Part shown: positions 32,501 through 44,500 of the stretch, one piece after another
Layout of the letters: each line of letters starts with the position of its first letter
Position numbering within the stretch: position 1 is the stretch's first letter
The notes under the pieces: generated by a model
Told to the model about the DNA's origin: nothing
Databases searched by the model: none
What the model saw: the letters and a program-made list of their open reading frames with translations, nothing else
Translations under genes and position numbers: made by a program
Source: Biscogniauxia marginata
Lineage: Eukaryota > Ascomycota > Sordariomycetes > Xylariales > Xylariaceae
Assembly (NCBI GenBank): GCA_022695795.1
Contig: MU404135.1
Span: 1-64,000 of the forward strand
Reading direction: 5' to 3'
DNA length: 64,000 bases

Positions 32501-35500
32501 GAAGAATCGTCAACCGGTAGATCTTCACTCCAATACGATGATGCATACGACAACCCACCAGTTCCAGGGCCGAAGCCTACAAGCCCAATCACGCGGATGC
32601 CAGGAGCGTTTGCGGAGGATCCGTCCTTTACCGCGAGCATAGCCGCCGGTCTTGAAGGCAGCGGCTTCGATCCCAATATTGTCATTGAAGATGCGAGCTT
32701 CCACAAACGAGATTCGCCACCAGGGTCAAACGAATCGCTTGAGCCACCAGTGGCCGGCGAGACATCTCAGGGTGGCCAAGAACCTGGAGTTGTTTTGGAC
32801 GAACCTCCTAAGGCTCCGGTGGAGAAGAACGGCATCTCGATCCATAACTCGGCAATTCTCCTTAAACTTGTCGAGAAGCTGAAGCGCAAGCAGCAAGCGA
32901 AGTCCAAGGCGAAGAAGGGCAACACTGACAAGTCCACGGACACGGTCGTTGAAGACTCATCAGTACCACCCCAACAGGCGGATACACCACGTTCCTCGGT
33001 AGAAGGCAAATCAACTATCTCAACCAAGCCCAAAAAGGAGGCAAAGGGGAAAAGTGCCAATCTTGTGGGATTCGAGACACGACAAGATGGTCAAGTTGGA
33101 CAGGATGTACCTTTGAAACAGGAGAAGCCACAACCGGAGCTACAGTTCGAAGCGCGCCCGCAGCTGGGCGACACGGAGGCCGATGACAAATGGGAGAGCT
33201 CGTCTCCTAGAAAGAAGTCGAAGAAGTTGAAGAAAGCCGTCGTCGTCCAGCAAGAACAAAGGCACACTAAGGAGACAGAATCTTCGAATTTCTCTGTCCC
33301 AGTAGACGCTTTTCAGGATGCGCGGGACGCTAACGCGGTACGGCCAGAGGGAAAATGGGCATTTCTGAAAACGAACAAGACGCCTAAGGATATAGCTGAA
33401 GCTAATGTCTCTATGGTACCTGAAGACGAGCGGGATGTGTCAGCAAGGAGTGACAAGGCGGAACGCGGCTCATTATCTGTTGATGCACCTACAAGGACCA
33501 CTCTCGCCTCGGAACTATCTAGGGAGAGCTCCTACATGGTCGCCGGCGCCGACTCTACTCCAATGCTCGAGGATGAGCAGAGCACGCCAAAGATCAAGAG
33601 GTCGAACAGCGAGCGAAAGCCTTCCGACTCACCTTCAAGATCGCGCCCTGCATCAGAAACCTCGTTTGTGACTCGCAGAGAATTTAATGATGAACCTGTC
33701 TCGATGCCCGACGACGAATGGAACTCGTTGAAAAAGGGCAAGAAAAATAGGCGTAACTCTGTCGCCACCGGTTCTGCTTCTACTTCTGAAGTCTCGTTAA
33801 AACCGGCATGGCGTCATACCGTAGATGAATTCCCTTCGGCATCAAGTGCTGATACTGGCGACGGCTGGGATTTCCTAAGGAGATCGAAGAAGACCTTACA
33901 GCAGGAATCAGGCGCTTGGGGTTCTCCTTCACATCCAAGGCCAGTTGCTGAAGATGTTGCGGAAAGCCCGAAGGAGACAACGGAGTCCTTTTTCGACCTA
34001 CGGAGCGAAAGGATGGCTGCCACAGGAGAGCGGGATACACCTATGTTGAGCAAATCAAACGGAGACTCGACTCCCTACGAAGACTTTTCTTCCCCGTCTG
34101 CCTCTCGATTTGAGGAATCTCTAGGAATCCTAAGGAATTCATCAAGGTGGGATTCACACATGAGTTCGGTATCGTCGACGAGGAGACCCCGGAGGCGAAG
34201 AAGTTTACCTAGTGTATTTCTAGAACAGGACAATGATCCCGGAGAGGAAGAACCCCCAGATATACGGAGAGACTCGTTCGGATTTTTGGATAATGATGTT
34301 AGCTCTGTGGTCTCTGATTCCACCTTCTACACTGGCCACATATCAACCAGGAGCCACATATCAACTAGGAGCCATTATCGAGGAGATGATCTTGACGATT
34401 CTGATTCGGTCGCTTCTGCTCCGACTCCGGATCGAAACGACAACCAAAACTCGAAGCCACTCGACGCGGGTAAGAGGAACGGGAAGGGTTTAGGCTTCCT
34501 TGATCGTTTCAGGTCTTCAATTGGCATATCCGACAAGGAACGCTCAGGCGTCCGCAAACCCGAGGAGGATAAAAAGCATTCTTTTTTAGCTAATGCCGGC
34601 ACTCTTGGCGCGGGTGCCGGCCTGGCGGACACTGCGATTGCTATTGCATCTCAAGAGTCCGGTTTGAAAGCCACCGACGCTCCCTCGGAAAAGGAAGCCC
34701 CTAGTGTTCCCATCACTCCTGAACGACGACTTAATTCGCTGCAGTGTATTGACCCTGAAATCGTTGAAAGGGAAATCCGACCAGCTATAGACCCCCAATA
34801 TGGCGACCTATTACCATTACCTCCAACTACCCCTGGCACTTCTGTTCCTGAGCTTGGTGACGATATCCCCCCTCTCCCAGAAAGTCGACCTGGGACTCCC
34901 GAAAGCGACCGTGAACGTCGACTACTGAGTAGTAAACCTTCTCATGCCCGCCGCCGTAGTGATAATACTATAAGAGTAAGAACGCCTAGTCAAAGTGCTG
35001 TTCCTATTCACTTCCGTCTAAGAACTACGCCTACATCTCCTGGCAAAATAAAATCGTCTACTCTACCGTCACCTACCACATCTCCGGAACATGGGAGTCC
35101 TTCTAGGACGAGGACCCGCCCGACCTCCTGGGATAACACAAAGGCAGTCAAACCACTCCTTCTTGTTCAGAAGGCATCGCGAGAACTGATGGACGCCTCT
35201 GGCCATTTCCCGGAAGGGCCTATTACATCTGACAAGTTGATACGGGAAGTGCCGTTACAAGAGCTTGAGGCTCTTGGCAATGCAGTTCCTTCAGACGATG
35301 TATTTACGCCCTCCCATGAAACGGTTCATCCATCAGAGAATGAGTCCTTAGTCGGTCAAATCGAATCTATAATTAAAGAGGTTGCGACCGCACCTGAATC
35401 CGACACTGCACCCAACTCCGCCAACGATGATGACTTCCACCCATCTGCTATGATCACACATGAAGAAAACGCGGATCCAGGTGATGTTTCAATTATGACA

Positions 35501-38500
35501 CCTCGGCAAAGCACGGACCTTCCTCAGGTGGAAGTGCAGCGAGTAGATGACTCCGAATTGCAGGAAACAATGGACAACTTGGGGTCACCACAGCTTCCTC
35601 CCTGGGAGCTAGCTGGTCATGTTGGCAGTCTGTCACCAATGCCTGAGCCGGTCGACTCAACGTCGAAAGATCGAAGCTCGGACCTATTCCATTCAAGTCC
35701 ATCAACTCATAAATTTAGTGACTTTGATATTTCAGAAAGCGAGCCGGGCCCTGAATTAGCTCAGGAAGGTACAGAGACAGGTAGCATTACGGAGCATGTT
35801 CCTGAATACGATACAGAGGATACTTCTATTTTGGTAGCAGCAGCTAGCACAGGCACAGGTGAATTGATTGCTTCTTCAGTAAATGATGAACTGGGCCAGA
35901 GCAAGAAAATTAGCAAAGAGAGCATTGGTTCTATTGAAAGCAAAAGTATTCTAGCTTCAAAATCGGATCCCGAGACCAAGGTCGACTCATCAAACTCGAT
36001 TGACATTCCGGTCGCTCATGAGAGTAGCAGTAAGGATAGCGATATAGAGGAGTTCAGTTCCATTTCAACAGAGAAGCTAAAAGATAAAGAGGAATTGAGC
36101 GACATCGAAGACCAACCTGAGGCTTCAAGCTCTATGGTTCCTCCAACTCCAAGGGAAATCCATCTCGGTCCAAGAGCAGGCATATGGTCAGGAGCATTGC
36201 CATGGGCGGGGGCGGTCTCCATGCTGAAAGGTGTTCCTCGCTGGACGCTAGGGACTCCACGCCGAGAATCTTCGCAGAAAGAAATCACAGCACCTACCTC
36301 TCCCAAGGAACATGAGGAAACAAAGCCATCATCTCCGGAACTCGTTATTCAGGATGACCTCGCTGATGCACCCCGGGCTGATTCTCCTATCCTAGAAGCC
36401 CTCCAGGAACAGTTAATCGATGCCCCAGTTGATCAGACCCCTTCTGTACGAGATATTGAAGGGATTGAGGCCCAAAAGGCCGGGCCTGAAGGAGCAAAGC
36501 CGGAGGAGGCTGGACTCATGGCAACTGATCCCGATACTCTCATCATTGACGAAAATATAGGCGCATCTCCAAAGAAAGTCAAGAAGAAAAAGAAAAATCG
36601 CAAATCCCAGACTTCGGTGCCTGCAACAAACGAGCAGCCTAATTTGGCCACTTCTCGAGAACTTACCTCGAATGAACCTTCGGTGGAACTAATCGATCAG
36701 ACGTCTGTTGAGCAAGTCTCAAGTTCTGTCAAGGCGAAGAACCTAGAGTCCTATGTACCTGCCCCTGAGGATACTACGAGTGTCTTGGAGGAAAGCAATG
36801 AGGGCGAAAAGAAGTTCGCTGAGGATAAAGAACAGGTGGATGCTACTGCTCCTTTGATAGAGCCTACTCAGTCAGTTGAGCAGGCGCCACTTGAAGAAGG
36901 TAGCTCGAAGATGGCCCAAGAGCTGCCTACAGAAACTCAACCTCCTGCACAAGAACAACCAGAAGCTAGTGTTCCTCAAGAGTCGGTTAACACCGAGGCC
37001 AGCTTCGTCGAGCCCGTTACCGTTACCAAAGCGTCCAAGAAGAAGAAAAAGAAGAGCAAGAAATCGGAGACTCAAGAGACAAGTGCAGGGCATGAGCCTG
37101 ATATGACCGATGCCCTGGACTCCACACTAGACCAACAGGATTCTTCCCTGGCTCGAGAAGAGCCTTCCGTCCAATCTATGCGCGACAACGAAGCATCACC
37201 CCAGTTCGTCACTTCGAGACCCAATAGCCCTCCAGCCCACGAAGAAATGTCTCCAGAAGATACGATGAATCGTAACGAAGCGGAGTTGCAGCAACCAGGA
37301 TCTCAAGGCCACGAATTAGTTGTTGAGACACGTCCTGTAGAAGGGTATTCGACAGGTATTATGGCAAGCAGCGACAGCACATTAATGCCCACGGAAAATA
37401 TGGCCGACGGTGGAGCGGATGCGTCGCCTAATAAGAATCTTGCAACCGGTCTTTCCACTCTGGAGCAAGAAGAGCTGTTGACAGATAGCCAGTCTGATTC
37501 GAGGCTCAAGTCAGAGCCGTCAGGTTTGGGTGATCGACTGTTAAATAGTGACATATTGAACCAGTACAATAAAGTAGTGGAGCCTACCACATGGGAGAAA
37601 TTTGAGGCTAAAGACGACATGGAAGTTCCACAAGCCACGGCAATCGACACCGGTTTGCAGGTTGGTGGCAGTCAACAAATAAGCGAATGGAATTCATTGG
37701 GACAAGCTGACGTGGAGCAGCGACCGTTGCCGCCCAACATGGGCGGTGAACCACAAATTGAGCTGCACGCTGCACGCTACGGTCCACAGAGCGACCCACC
37801 AACTGAGACTGCCCCAGCCAAGAACCTGCATGACAACGCACCACCGGCCGAGGCGGTGGACTACCCGTCAACCTCGCAGACCACTACTGATGAGATCGCT
37901 TCCACACTTCCCCATCCCTCTACCACTGAAGAGCCCGACGCCGGAAATTTCGTCACGGAGAAACCTGTAATTGAACAGTCTAATGCCGGGGACGCTGTCA
38001 CTGAGCAGCAATCCACTACAGGAGAGTCTCGTACTGAAGCGCCAGTCACTGAAGCGCCAATTACTGAAGCGCCAATCACTGAGGTGCCGGTCATTGATGA
38101 GCCTATAGGCGAAAGGTCTGCTGCTGAGAAGACTTTAACTGAGGGACCCGTAATTGAGGAACCTGTCACGGGCAAGTCTGCCGTCATTGAACCGACTGTT
38201 CCAGAGGAGCGCATCGTTGAAGAGCCAGTTGATGTTGAGTCTCAGACGGGCATAGAATTACCGGCAGAGGAATCTACCAGTAAAAAGAAGGCCAAGAAGA
38301 ACAAGAAGAAACGACAGTCTGCTTCACAGTCGTTGGACACTGAGCAATCGCAAGAACTTTCAATAGCTACTCATGAGCCTCTCCCTGAGACGCCCAGTAT
38401 TGGCCAGCAAATTCTTGATGCTTCAATCGTTAGTGATCGTGCAGAAATGATTGTCCAGGCTCCTACAGAGCCCGCCGTCGACGACGTTTTCGAGAGCGTA

Positions 38501-41500
38501 TGGACCGAGCCGATTGGCCCAGGCAAGACATCTAAAAAGAGCAAGAAGAATCGCCAGAGGTCGAAGACTGTTACCCCCGGCGAGGAAGTGGAGCCGACGA
38601 AACCTATGGAAGTGGCCAAGCCTGGAGAAGAGCCTAACCTTGTGGAACCGCCAGAGCCCGATCCTCCTGAAGGCGACGGGTTTCAACCTGCTGATGTGAA
38701 AGAATCCGAAACCACTGGAGTGGAAGAGCTCAAGCCTGAAGAAAAGTCCACACCTGTGGAGGAGGAGCCCAACCTCGTGGAAGACCCCAAGATAGTGGAG
38801 AGGTCCAAGCTTGCGGAAGAGCTTACACTCGTGGCAACCCCCATGCTTGTGGAGGAACCCACACTTGTCGAAGAACCCCAGCCCTCGGAGGAGCGCAAGC
38901 TCGTAGAGGAGCTCACGCTTATGGAAGAGCCTACTTTCGTGGATGATCAATCACATGACGTCCAAAGATCCAATGAAGTCTCTGGCGATACCATACAGAA
39001 CCTACCTAAAGAGCAACTAGTGGGTGAGGACTCACCGCTTGAGCCTATCAGCCCTGGGAAGAAATCCAAGAAGAGAAAGAAGAAGGGCAAGAACCGTCAG
39101 ACCTCCGATGCACTTACACTAGGAGAAGCTTATTCAACCGAACCAGTGGGCGAACCAACAGCCGTTGATAACGATGCAGCCAGCAGTCGGCAACGAACAC
39201 CCGTAAACTTACCTCCTTCATTCGAGATGGAGCCGACCCCTGCCAATCAGCCACCAGAGGAAACATACGAATCCGACTTTCTGTCCAACAAGATGGGCAG
39301 AGGGGAACTTGGATATTCCACGTCGGATCCAGTCGTAGCAGACATTCCTGCCACAAACGAGGCTCCCGCCATAACTGATCTTCCTGGCTCGGCTGAGGTC
39401 TCTGCTACAAGCGATGCTCTTGTCACAGCCGAGACACCTATCGTGGGCGATTCTCCCAGTGAACACGAGCCCCCCTTGGCAAGCGTAATTCCTAGTGCAA
39501 ACGAACCTGTTGCATATGAAGCTTCTGTTACAAGTGATGCTCCTGTGTCCAATGAGATTCTTACCACGGAGACTTCCGCTACGGAGGGAGCTCTTGCAAG
39601 AACTAAAGATACTACGGCAAATGAGTCTCCTATGGCAAGTGGGATTCCCTTGACAAGTGAGGTATCTATCATAGATGAGACGTCTCCAGGTGTGCCTTCC
39701 GTTATTCCTGGGGGTTCCTTAGCGAGCGAGAACCCTGTGATAAGCGGGACTCATGCTACAGACGATGCTCCCATTGCGAGTGATGCTCCCGTCTCAGGTG
39801 AGGCTCTTGCTATCGATGATACAGACAAGTCTCTTGCTACAGATGATACTCCTAGCATAGACGAAACGTCTCAGAAAGCCTCAGAGCCTATCATTATGAA
39901 AGAGGGTTTGGACGTAGAGGCACCAGCTTCAGAATCTCTCAACAGGAGCACAGATCATAATGAAGCTCGGAGTGTTGAGGAAGAGGCCAAGAAAGATAAT
40001 GATCTCCCAACACAGACCTGCGAAGGACCAGTGCCCGGCGAGGACGAAAAGGCCTTGCACTCTCCCGATGTGAACACGGTGGTTACACCTGAGCACAGTG
40101 GCATATACCAGGAAATCTCGCAAGCTAAGGATGAAGCGTTTGGGTCTAGCTTCACTTCACCTAACAACGACAAGTCAGGGACGGACAAAAAGGAGCATCA
40201 AAGTGTTCACTTTTCTGAGACATTAGAGCAGTTACCAACCGCAGAACCTATGAAAGAGCCTGAAATCGTCCAGAACGATGCGGACGAATCCATCGTCACC
40301 AACCAATCAAGTCAGACGCCACAGACCGAAGACCCAGTCATCACGGATGAATTGCAGGCCAAGCAGGTGTCTATCTCTCGGGATGAGCTCGACGAAATCC
40401 ACGATACCAGTGACACCCGTCCCTTGGGCGAATCTGCACCAAGCACTGTCATACCGGTAGAAGATATGGAAGCTAGAACTTCAACATCAGAGCACGCCGA
40501 ATCCCCGTCTACCATCCTGCAAGGCCAACCTGAGCTTGACCATGGATCCACAGATACACTGGAAACGAAAAGTCTGGAACAAGTAGTGGCAGACGAAGAG
40601 CGCACAAAAAATGAGGAGCTCCCCGAAGCGTTGCCAGAGAAGGACGTGACGGTCAAAGAGGATAAAGAGATTCCAGAGATTGAGCCACCTACCTTGCCAA
40701 TCGAGATGTCTACCGACAAGCAGCATATTCTTACTGAGACCCGTGATCAACTTCCCAATATTCGCGATGCTTCAGAGCTTCCCACAAGCTACCAGACTCC
40801 GGTTCTTGAAATGAGAGACATAACGGGCGACACCATTGCCGACTTATCTGGAGTCGTTCCAAGTACAAACGACGGTCCCGAAGTGAGCGACTCCGCACAG
40901 GGTGATACTGATGTTCCCAGCCGACCAGCCTCTGACGCTATCCCAGGCACCCAACCTGCCACAGAAGTCAATGACTCTGTGAAGACAAACAGGAAGGGGG
41001 ACAAGAAAAGAAGCCGTACAAGTTTATGGGATGATGCTATAGTGCATCAAGACTCGGAGCAGGGAGAAGCTAGCACATCGACCTCATTTGAGCGTGTAAG
41101 AGAAAGGTCTAGCTCTTCCTCAGCTGCAAGTGACGAAGTAGGCGAGAAAAAGAAACGGGCCAGCCTCTGGGGGAACGTAGAGTTGCCTGTTGTCCCTGAA
41201 GCCACTGACTTTGTCGAGGATGTGGCTCCTGGATCTAATAGCTCGAAAGATGACGATGCTGTTAATATTGTCACTGCCAAGGGCAAAGAAGACAAGGAAG
41301 AGACACAAGTAGACTACGGAGAGGAGCAATTAGTTCCGGGGCTACAGCCTAACCGGGATAATGATGAAACTCCCACTATCGTTGTGGGCAACCATGTAAA
41401 CACAGAAGCTCCAATTGTCCAAGAGAGCTCAACGGACCAAGATACCAGTTCCACTCTTGGCAAAGATATCGAGGGGCAAGGCCAAACCCGGAAGCCGGAA

Positions 41501-44500
41501 ATAGAACTTGAGCCTCTACATCGATCCGGACCACAAACCCTACATCAAGACGCAGTGGAACCTACAGACAATGAGCGTCCCGATTTAACACCTGCCACCT
41601 CACAAGATTTACATCCTGTCGAGGAAGACATCTCAGCTGACCAGCGCGAACAACTGCAAATATTGGCCAGCAATGAAGTGCCACCTCTTTGTGTACCGGA
41701 TAATGTTTCTCTTGCCGGGGAAGGATCGTCGACTGAGCGCCCCGTCGACCCTGTGGAGCAGGAGACTATGCGAGAGCCTAGCCCAAATACTGATGCTCTA
41801 AGTGTGGAACCGATAGACGTGGAAGAGGTCACAACGATTCCTCCGTCAAGCGAGCCAATTGTCAATGACATTCCTCAACAAGCAGTCAGTACTTTGCCTA
41901 TGGCGAACCAAGCCGGAGAGGAAGCCATGTTGTCTGAGGAACAACACGTTACCCCGTCTAAAGAACAACAAGGTTCGCTATTACCGAAAGATCCAGATGC
42001 CGTTCATTCGGACGAGCAGCCTGACGCAAAAGCAAATGTAGTTCTTCCCGAAAGTCGTGGCGTCCCATCGCCACAAGAATCTCAACTTGCTGGATCGGCG
42101 GAACAAGCGGAAGTAATAAAAGAGACCTTCGACCAAGCTTTGCCGCAGTCACCAGTGTTAGCACCTGCTCAATCAGAGGAGCCACTCCTCCACTTGGACG
42201 GCCAACAAATTGACTTGACCAATGAACCAAAAAACGATAGCCAACCCGATCAAGAACCCAAGACAGAAGCAGTCATACAGGTGGAGGATCATCAATCACA
42301 GTCACTCCAACCAGACACAGCTCTTATTGGGGAGCCGCATCAGAAGCTCCACGAGCATTCCACCGTGGGTGAATCTGAACAAGCTTCTCAGAACGCAGAG
42401 ACGGTGGAAGATCCCTCCCCCCAGGTTGTCTCAAGCAAGAAGTCGAAGAAAAAGAAAAAGCGGCAAAGTCAAGTCGAATCAGAGCCGGAATACCAACCCC
42501 AGCTAGATAGCACCATCCCATTGCAAGACCCCCAGGAGCCAGAGCCATTACACGAGGAGCTATCAGCGCCTGAGAAGGTACCCGAGCTTCAGCCTGTTGT
42601 CGAAGATATCTCGACGGTAGCTCAAGACGAGGCAACTCCCCAGGACGCCTTATCTCAGGATAGTCCTAGTAAAAAGTCTAAGAAGAAGAAGAAGAAGCGG
42701 GCAACCCAAGTCGATCTAGAACCCGAGCTAGGGAATGAGACTTTCTCCGAGTCTCAAGTGCAGTCATTATTGCCTGCGGAACCTCCAGCAAAAGAACTTC
42801 CAATAGAAGGAATCTCTACAGAGCCTACCAAAGATTCTCCCGCAGGAGAGATCTTCACAGAAAAGTATCTTGCAGAGGCGTCCACTGTAGAGGAAACCCC
42901 AGTGCAAGAACCTCTTGTAAAGGAAACCTACACGGAAGAAATTCCTGAAGAACTCCCTTCAGAAGAACCCAAGCAGGAGACCAATAGCCCTGGAAAGTCA
43001 GAGGAAGAAGAGGTCACTGAATTGAAGAAAACCGCCGAACCCAAGGAAGCTAGCTCACCAGATGAAGTAAAGAACGAGAGAATCGAACCTGAGAACTCAG
43101 GACAAGAGGTTATCCAACCTGAACCAAAGGAGGAAGCCCTTGAATCTGAGGAAGCCCCTGCACAACATCCTCCGGTACAAGAGGTCTTGCGACAGCCTGA
43201 TAATCATCTCATTGTTGAGGGACAGGTCATGGTAGAGAGAAAGGAGGGTTCCCAAGACTTGTCTTCCGAAATCGTTCCCAGTAAGGAATCAGAGAACGAA
43301 AAGCAGGCAACGGAAAACTTAGCTACTGCCGATATCGTGATACCCGAAGCTACACCTAGGCTTTCAGCTGAAAACGACCAAGCAGCAAGGGTGGATACAA
43401 CGACGAATACGGAGCAATTGCTAGAGCCGGTGTCTGAACCAACATTGGAACACTCTAGACTGGGGAGTCCTACTCAAGGAACCCGAGAGCTCGGCGTAGA
43501 TGGTGAGGCTACAGGTGCAGTCTCAGAACAAAACCTTGAGGTTAATGAGGAGCAAGGCTCGCCAGCTATTAGCCAGCGAGAGAATATAGTTGAAAGCATC
43601 CCTGCTGAAAACAAGGTCGGTACCTCAAACGAGACCCCTCAAGGATATGCGGATGACTCCCCTGAGCTCTCTACTACTCAGTCTGAGAAAGACGAGAACA
43701 AAAAGTCTGATACCGATTCCAAGCCAGAGCCCCCTTTAGATGCACAAATACCTCCTCTGCAAGACAGAAGCTTCAAAAGTGTTGCGAACCAACCGATAAC
43801 CCATGAGCCCAAGGGCGTCGAAGCCACTGAATCTATCGAAAAGGAGTCCGGGGGCAAGGGAAAGGAGCATAAAAGCACTCAGGACGAGGAAGGAGGGCAA
43901 CCCAGAGTGCAAATGCCCATCGAGACTGCCATACCTGGGCTATCGACCGTGGAACGAGAAAAGTCAAAAAACGAAGGCCCGGTGGGTAGCGAGATAGCAG
44001 GTGATGGTAATGATACGACGGAAGTGGCACCACTTGAGGGGCTATCCGACAGCCCTAAGCAGGACCAGGACAAGAATCAGAAAAACGTCGATCAAGAAAC
44101 CCCCGATGAAGATAGCATCGACTACTCCACAGTTCGGGAAAATTGGGAGCGCAAAGCACGAGCGAATGGGAGGTCGGACGCCAATGCCGGCGACTATTTC
44201 GGCCGTCTAGGCACGAAGGGAGCAGGGAAGCCTGAGACGCGCTCAAAGTGGCAGCCTTCGGATACGGCGCTTACGGACGATCAACCACTCAGTCAGACGC
44301 CAAAGAAAACTATTATCGATAACATCGAGATTGAAAGCCCAGTGGTCGCTAGAGAAACGATACGGAAGCTATTTGAATCTCGCCGTGGTCCTCAAGACTC
44401 CCCAAAGCGAGGAGAGCCAGAAATCTCGGAAATCATTCAAAATCTGGATAGTCTAGATACATCAGAAGATCAGACTCCTAGCAGTGCATCCAAGGAGGCA

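Noticed and set aside
37980..39900. Repeat arrays resembling a CRISPR or a satellite
   Set aside because: The units are in-frame, degenerate and without unique spacers of constant length; they encode the leashin linker.
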